A DNA stretch of 64,000 nt from the NCBI GenBank assembly GCA_035610835.1, contig CM069452.1, positions 67,552,919-67,616,918 of the forward strand, written 5' to 3'. Positions within the stretch are counted from its first letter, which is position 1. Each line of letters starts with the position of its first letter. Below, in pieces: positions 52,501-61,500 of this stretch. Below the pieces are notes generated by a model. It did no database searches and had not been told where the DNA came from. It saw nothing but the letters and a program-made list of their open reading frames with translations. This stretch comes from Ophiura sarsii. Taxonomy: Eukaryota > Echinodermata > Ophiuroidea > Amphilepidida > Ophiuridae. The position numbers and the translations under genes were made by a program.

Positions 52501-55500
52501 ATAGTCCATCAGCTATCAGCAAATTTCATGGCAGGCACAACATCTTTGTTTAGCCAATTGTAGATGTTGAATACCAGAAAAGCTATGTTAAGTCATGTTT
52601 TGAAAACACAGTAGAGAGGTTGTGTTTAAAATGTTGCAAAATGTCGCCACTTACAATTGAATTGTGTTTTTTTCTTACAAAACAATACCACCGCGCTTTT
52701 AAACTGAAAGAAATGCTACGCCATTCGCTCCTTTGAGAGCACTCACAGCAATATATTTTTCTTTAGAATATATAACCTCTTAATGGCAGCATCTACTCTG
52801 CTCTGAAAACAAGAATTGCTGTGCACATTAACCACTAAATGGCAACATTTCGTAAGAAACATGGTAAATAACTTAGCAATTTCAATATTTTCTATTCAAA
52901 AGCATGATGTAGCCCTCTAGAGTCGAATAATTGAAATGCTACTCTGAAACTCAATATCGCGCCCTCTATAGTTGACTGTTTTAAAAACGTTTTCTCTGAT
53001 TTTAAAACAAAGGCTGGTGTTCTGCGAGTAAAAGGCTCATCTGGATCTGAACAATTATGTGTTGACATCTGAAAAACCCCATTTTCAGGCCTTAAATCTT
53101 GCCGTATACTTATAAGCCTATCATATCCGGTTCGAAATTCACAAGATCACCTTCTTAAATCATACTTAAGAAGATCTTAAAGTTTTATGAAACAGGTCTC
53201 TATACCTGACCTATTTCATATGTATTTATATTCAACTTTTCAACTATATTAGGGGTATCCAGTCGACCTTCTGCCGAAGGGTCATCGGCAACTTCCGGTG
53301 TTGATTACACGCCTGTAAATAAGGTCATAGAGTTCATTCCAGGCATAGCAGAGGTTGACGTTAACATTGACATCGGAGAGGATACCAGTGGCGAAGTTAT
53401 AGAAACATTTGAAGTGTTTTTGAGTGACGCAGTTGGTTGTGAAATTGCAGGAGATGGAATCAGTGCTAGAATAGACATTATCGATGATGATCTCCGGGGT
53501 CAAGTCGGTAGGTATTTAGGGCTTCACTGCAAACCTTGTCCGTATGGTTCGTGCGTGTAAGTGACTTGTACGTAAGACCTGTACGATACTCGCTGAAGTA
53601 ATATTTTCCTTCACCGAATGTAATCTAATTGAAAGTTGGGCTATATCTTGCTAGACGTCCCGTACGGAATAAACTGTGTCACTGCTACGCATTTTAATTG
53701 TTATGAGCATGCGCACATCACTTACGGGACGTCTAGCAAGATATTGCCGAAAGTTGGACTGAGAGCAATTATGCAAATATTTCTATAATAATAGAAATAA
53801 TTTGCATTGATTTATCAGTTCATTGTAATGGTTGCTTGTATATATGGTGATGCAAAATATTACTTCGTCGACGACTACCGTATAAGTATTGCGTACAAGT
53901 CACATGAACCATACGGACTAGTTTAGCAGTGCTTCCTAGGTTGTTTCCGCCGTGATGGCCCTAAATATTGTTTCGTATTGATTCAAATGTGTCAAGTGCT
54001 AATCTTAAGTAGTAGGGAGATAGTCAGCAATATTTAATGAGTATGGTAATGAAGCTGGTAAGGATCCAAAAGTACCTACACTCACGCGATTGATGTAAAT
54101 TTAGTTAGCCTATGGATATGCCACAGACCAATAGACCGTACGAACGGTCGACTTTTGAAAATGAAGATGTTGCATCCTGGATTTTTTTTTTTTTTTGTAT
54201 TTTGTTGTTGTTATGTAATCTTCTATAAATCTGGAAATCAACCTGGTTGGTGTGTGGGTGTGTGTGTAGGGGGGGGGGGGAGTTATAGGCGGATTATGTG
54301 GTTTCAGAGGTACCGAAGGTTAATGAAGTAATGCGGTATGAGAGGTAGGGTTAATAAAGTAGCCACGGTAAATGGTTTAGGAGGGTTATGATTATAAATC
54401 AACCTGGTTTGTGGGCGTGGGTGTGGGGGGGGGGGGGGGGGGGGTTGTAGGGGTTTATGTGGTTTCAGAGGTAGGTAATGTGGCAGACATACTGCATGTA
54501 CTGCATGTAATAATTTACTTCTGATGACTTTGAATTTGCATATTTTATCTTCATTTTAATCCTTCACCTTTAACTGCAACTTCATCTTTGTCTTAATCTT
54601 CAATTTCAATTTGGATGTGTTCTAGATCGATTCCGATTAAGTAGTTCTGAATATCGGTTGAGGGAGAGCGACCGAGAATTGACTGTTACCGTTTTACGAT
54701 ATGGTGATCTACAGCAAATTGTCTCAGTGTGTAAGTTTCATATTTAAAAGTAAATGGGATAGTTTCATATTTGAATACAAAGGTAGTTGTCATATTTTAT
54801 AGGTAGTGGAATTTTTCAAGATGGATTGATTTAGCCATCAGTTAATGGACAATCAGACGTAAAGAAATCACACATTTCAATCAAATTTAGATCTCAAATA
54901 AGAATATCTTGTATAAATCCTTTTTTTAAAGTTTGCCTACTCTCTTACATCAAAAGATTGAAAAGTCAATATTTAAGATTGTGCTGAGGGAAAGATCTTA
55001 TATGATTGAAAATGTTCAATCTTATAGAGTGAAATTTCAGTCCGATATATTGAAATTTCACTCTATTAGATTCAATCTTTTTTAAGATCTTTCCCTCAGC
55101 AACAATGTGCCCAAAAGACCAATGTTACCCGTGATTGTAACAGACGCTGCCAAAAATGCAATAATATCTGCAATGATATGGAAACTGGGCGACTCAAGCA
55201 TACCTTCGCAACGTGTACACAAAGAAAATGATTATGTAAAAAATAGACAATCTGTGTAAAAATAAGCTCCTTAATAATTGTTTTCGCTTTTGCACAAGAA
55301 TTTTTAGTATTCATTTTACACAGATTGGGTGTTTTTACATATGTTTAAAACGTAACGTTTACGCACAAGAATTGTAAGTATTAATTTTACACAGATTGGG
55401 TATTTTTACATAATTATTAAGGGGTTCTATATTCAGTCAGCTCCGGAATGGAAGCTCGTTTCACTTGAGGGCGCTACAATTTGACTAGTGTGCGTGTCAC

Positions 55501-58500
55501 CGTGGTAACGTATACCCGTCAATTTGTGCAATCATTGTATTTTCGATTTCCAACCCTAAATATTTGCATACAAATTAACATCTTAACAAATTAAAATCTT
55601 AACAAATTAAAATCTTAACAAATTAAGGGCAGAATTCCGCGTGGCAGCTACTCCGATAATTTTATCTCACCTTTGACCCCAACATCTCGCAATACATAGA
55701 AATTACACCTTTTTGAGCCTATATACCGCGATGAGACCACCATTTTCTATGCGAGTTTACACCATTTTAATGAATTTTAAGTTTAAGGGTGATAACCTTT
55801 ACAATAAATATAAGCCTTGCAGTATTATATAGTGATGCATTTTTTAACATTGTCTCAGAGATAAGAGACCTAGGTCTATTTTATGGTTGGAAATCGGGAA
55901 AAAAAGGATTTTGTTCAATCTACGACGGGAGGCCGTTCCCATGGAAACGCAGACCTGTTGCCAAGCCCGCCCTCTATTGAAATATCAAACTTATTCGCCG
56001 AACGCGCTCCCGTTCCGGAACAGACTGATATTTACCTAAAATTATGTCAACATTATTCCCTGTGTATGGCAGTGCCCTATCGGAAATATTCAATTTCAGT
56101 TTTCAGCTTGTTCTCAATCTCCTTTTCTTCCACTACTATTAAAGATATTCGCACTGTTGAAGTAGGAGGGGCCACACCGGTAGCAGACTACATCCCGTTG
56201 GCGCCAAGTCAAATAACCTTTAATCGCGGGCAACAATCTTTTGAATTGACGTTACGTATTAGCGACGACGGAATTACGGAAGGGTCAGAATCCTTCCGCG
56301 TAGAACTATTTGATCCCAGCGGAGGGATTCTTGATTCTCAAAACACAGCAGCAGAAGTGACTATCATAGATGACGATTATGATGCAGGTATGTTTAGGTT
56401 AGACTGAATCTTTCCAGTCTTCATTATTCCCACACGGTCCTCATTGTGAGGGTGCTCGATTGATCCGCATTTTTTTATATTATGGTGGTCATCTAGAGGG
56501 ACTAGGGACTCTGTCTATGTTTTGGTAGGAATTTTAGGTCGTGGATGGAGCTGCGAAATCAATATGATGGACTACCTACAGCATAAAAGTGACATTTTAC
56601 GATGACACCCACAGGTTTAACAACTAGATCTGGTATGCCACCATTTTTTAAAACTTTGGGGACAAATTTAAAGGTAAGTCAGTCAGTATTTTGGTAAAGC
56701 TTATCCTATCGTGTAGTTCCTGTGTCTTGAAGCATGAACTACCGACATACCTCCATATTTCTCCCCATGGTGGTAATTCAAAATGGCGCCTGTTACACGT
56801 AAAAAGAAAGGGTAATATTTGTCGTACTGGATCTATTTGTTATATCTATGATGACGCTAGATTGGCAGGCTCCTATATTTGCATCAAGTAAAGTCGCGCA
56901 TCGGGCGACGTCGTTGGATAAAAGTTGATTGATTCAAGTCACACACTCACGACAACGCGTCGTCGGCCGATGTCCATTTTCATAAGTATATATGACCTAC
57001 GACCTAAAAAGGGCCTTTCATCCTCCGGTAAAGTTATAAGGGCGCACAGCACTAAATCACTCCTCGTTTTATGTAATGGTAGTACGTTCCGGCTAAAACA
57101 AAAACCGATTTTGTGATAGTTTGGGGTCCTTTGGCATGGGATTCACTTCGGTGTGACAGTAGCGTGATATAAGTGAAATGAAAGATAATCTCTTGCACTT
57201 TGATCAGGATATTTCAAAATATTGATTTATGATTTTGCAGAAGGTTTATCACGTGGATGAAAATTCTTCCTTGGAGGCGGTCAGAAGGCGAGCGTTCGGG
57301 TTGAAAATAGGGTTGGCGCTGTTTAAATGATCATAGCGTCAAATCTAATTAGTAGACGTAACATTTTTTGAAGATTGTATTCACATTCAAAGCATAATTG
57401 TTGACTGCAAGCATTCTCGGCATGCCAAAAATGGGTGTTAAGGTCAAATAAATTAGGCTGATTTGTGCCTAGTTTTACGTGTGATCCAATGGCACATTTA
57501 TTTATTGTTGTGCCCCCTTAAATATAATATACTGGACTCTTGAGTATGCTTGAGTAAAGGTCACTGTTAATTACTCAGGAATCCAGTGTATTTATTTGGC
57601 AGCGCCACCTTGAGGGGGAGTCCGAGTGAGGACTATATTTTACAATATTTGGAGGAAATTAAATAGTAAATATTTGTACCAGTTTTGCATCGTTGCTAGT
57701 TTGATCAGTTCCATAATGGCGAAGCCTCATTACAGAGCAGCGAATGAATACAGAAGGACGCGGGCGTGCGTGAAGACAGCAAGCGCACTATGTATCATTT
57801 ACGTGACGCGTGCGTGTGGCCATAATCGCGCGTGTAAGCTTGAAACTGATTAAACTATTGTGTGATGAGTATTTCAGCGGTCAACTGCTCATTTAACCAG
57901 ACAATATATTGCCAACATTAGACGCAGGATGGCAAAAGATTGTATGATATCCTTTAGCGATTTTACATAATCGCTGGTTGACATTGGACTTAAAGAATCC
58001 GCTATTATTACATCACATACTCCATTCACCTTCCTCTCTACAGTGCCGTCAGCGCGTGTTTATGTGACTATCAAACATGTGTAGTTATCTATCTCGCTCG
58101 TAAATTGCTGCGTCTTCCATTGGCGAGAAACACAGTTGCGATGAAGTTACAGAGACTTATCTATTTTCATGAAAAAAAGGCTTTACACGTCAAATTGTTT
58201 TTTTGTTTTTGTTTGGTGTAGCATTTCCCGATGCCTTCTTCAACTTTCAACAAACTAGGATTGAAGTTCTGGAATCGGCTCAAGAAGTTAAGGTTGTTAT
58301 CTTGAGAGAGAACTACCAACTCCAAACGGCCGACGTCAGTAAGTACCCGCCATTAAAAAATATTCAAAATATATCACATTAACCAAATGTGGAATTTCAA
58401 TCATTTGGTCAAATTAGCCAGTTGCTCCAGCTCTTATAATATTTAGGCCTAAGCAGATTGTTAAGGCAAAGGTTATATGAGGGTCATGTGGTCAAAATAT

Positions 58501-61500
58501 TAAATCTGCTATATCTCATCCACAAATGGATGCGTTTCTATCGATTTTTTCTTCTTCTTCATGTGAGTGGCCCAAGCTCTACCGGTAACCACGTACCAAT
58601 TGTATTTCATTTGTGTACCGGAAGTTTAAGCGTCACGATATTAATATCATTTTATCTTTTTTTTTTTAAAAATCAGTCGTATCTAGTGAGTCCACGGGAA
58701 TCAACGGTGCTACGTCCTCCGATTACGACGTCGTCTCTCCGACAAGAATTGAATTTACCCCAGGTGTATCAAGATACACCTTAGTGGTACCAATATATGA
58801 TGATTCATTTCAAGAACCTAGGAAGACGTTTCGCCTCAGACTATCGCAATCCAATAATGGAGTGTTAGGAGATGATGCGGAAGTCGAAGTTCACATTATT
58901 GATGACGACAGTAAGTATAATGCCTCTGCTATATTTGTTGGTAATAGAAAATCGCTGTAAACTGCAACCTCTCGATTCGTCTGTAGCTCATTTCCAGCGC
59001 TGCGGTTAGATCATTGAGTACAAGTACTATATTACGCAAAAAAGTTTTGCGGAACAGTTCCGGTTGTATATAAAACGACTCGGCTTCGATTGTTCCTTTG
59101 AATTATCGGAGTTTGATTTCCATTTCTCCTTCTATTGGAACACTAGGTCCCAAACCCGATATCATTAACCTAAGGCATGTAAGGCATGGTTTCCAGTTTC
59201 GTACAAACGCCAAATCGACAGACGCATCAAAAGTGGCGCTAGCACAATTACGGATTTTAGTGTTACTTACTCAACTGCCAGCTGATTAGAACAACAAACC
59301 AATTACGGGATAAAGATAAAACCGCCGATTCCATCTGAGTATTCAGTTTTCATATGTGAACCCAGAAATATATGTTAGTCGTACGTATTGCACAAAACAC
59401 CTATACGAAGAACGATTGTGTCAGATTAAAACGTCTGACGGTTTGGCATTCGTATGAAATTGGAAACAATGCCTAAATCACACAGAATCTCTACCTCCTA
59501 CCCCTGATGTCTATCAGTTATAACAATCGAATCTATTTTGGATTTCTTGCTTAATCCGTCCAGGTACCTTCACTCTGAACAGTTTCCAGTATGAGATCAA
59601 TGAAGATGCCCGAAACCTCCACGTATCGGTGGAAAGAGACGGTTATCTTCAACGCCGTGCATCAGTCCGTAAGTCTTCAGAATGTTTGACCGTCGTCTTC
59701 CAAAGCTATTTTATATATATTTACACGTGTTAAAGGAGGGTTGTTGCAACGCCTTCCCTGAATTTTGGAATTGCACATATACATGCGCGCGTATGAGTGT
59801 GGTACCGATGGAAACCTGAGTTTACTCTTTCCATTGATACCAAAATATATACAAACCGGCATTGACAACAACGAGACGTGTATGTCCAACCAATATCAGC
59901 ACGAAACCCGCAAATGGCAAAATAACCTGTTTCTTTGCATACACTATGAAATGTTTGTTTGTCTTTGACCTCCATTTGTTTTATACTGGTTATATGAGTA
60001 AATGACTCTTCCAACATCATGTAACATATTTCATACCCGTATCATGTTGATTTTCCAACCATGTTATATAGGTATTGACAGCTTGTATTCCTCCAGCAAC
60101 GAGGCTCAGAATAACGACTTTGAGCCATTGTCCGAAACGCTGACGTTCTCGGCTGGCGTTGGCGTTGTCGATGTGGAAGTACGTATATTCAACGATGAGA
60201 TTGTCGAAAGAACCGAAGAATTCCAACTGTCTTTGTCCAATCCTGTTAATGGATCTCTGGGAGTTCCAAGTGTGGCTGATGTGGAGATCTACGATGACGA
60301 CGCCCGTGGATCTAGTGATGGCAAGTGTACAAATGTTTCTTTCTGTATCTGTCGTGAACAAATTCTTATTCATTACTTCATGAATAATCGCGATAGCTGC
60401 GTACCAAGTGCGTTCCAATCAAATTAATCGTTAGATGATAACGCGCACGCCGAGCGCAGGTTACTAATAAGTTCGATTGTTTTGCTCATTGACTGACCAA
60501 TCAAATTGAAGCCTCACGCCCCTAAACTGAATATTCAATGAGTTATGAGGAAACACGATTAAAGCTTATTTCTGATTGGTTGAATGATAAAAATGTTAAT
60601 GAGGGGATGACCCGACTTGGACTGTGTTAATAACTAAGAAGGGGTGGACAAAATAAACAGAAAACTAATTAATTTTAAGCGCAATTATATCGGTATAAAT
60701 CAACGATTTGGATGAATATGCACCTTTTTCAGTAATGTTCGTGAATTTGGTTTGAAATCCTCGGTTGTTGTTCTGGTCATTCGGAATTGTCCCTCAGGGG
60801 CGCATCCTAAGACCGGAACAAAAACCTCTGATTTCAAAACAAATTCACGAAAAAAGTTGTTACGCAGTCATTATTTATAACTAATACTGAATGAAACGGA
60901 CAGAGAAGGAGGACACTAACACAATATCTGCAAGCAGAACAGCCTGAACGATTTTGTGAGATTTTGGACCGATAACATGGTCCAGGACCATAATCGGAAT
61001 AAAGCTATGTTAAACATAGGCCTACATTGCGCTATATGACGTAAATAGCATAATGCTAGTAGGATATCCAGTTTGGAGTTTACCTTGTATGTCCAGCAAC
61101 CCCCTTCCACCCCGGGTTTGTTTGATTTATTCTTGTTTGCAAATATCATTTCTAAGGTGTCAACATTCTTAAAACTATAATGGTCCTGGACCATGTTATC
61201 GGGCCAAAATCTCATACTAGCCAGGTGAACGGACATAGATAATAGTGTCTCTGGTGTGTATCCTTTAACTGAACTTACACTAAAATCCAGAATGTTTTTC
61301 TAGTCAGAGCAACTAAAGCGCTCAGCATACTCCACTACGCTCAAACTCTTTGCGCGCTCTCACACATGCGTAGTAGCTCCGCCACGACAAAATGACGCAG
61401 CCTGGTTGGACTACGGTGGACAACGCTTGTGCTCATCGGCCGAGCGTTGTCGAGTATGCTGAGCGCTTAATATGATATGATTTTAATGAAAGGAATGATG

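Noticed and set aside
55883..56144. Upstream extension of exon 23 frame
   Set aside because: Similarity to the other Calx-beta second halves starts exactly at the AAAG acceptor at 56145; upstream residues match nothing in the sibling exons.
60321..60427. Extension of exon 27 to its open-frame end
   Set aside because: It would end the protein before the transmembrane helix and loses Calx-beta similarity; the GC donor gives a coherent junction.
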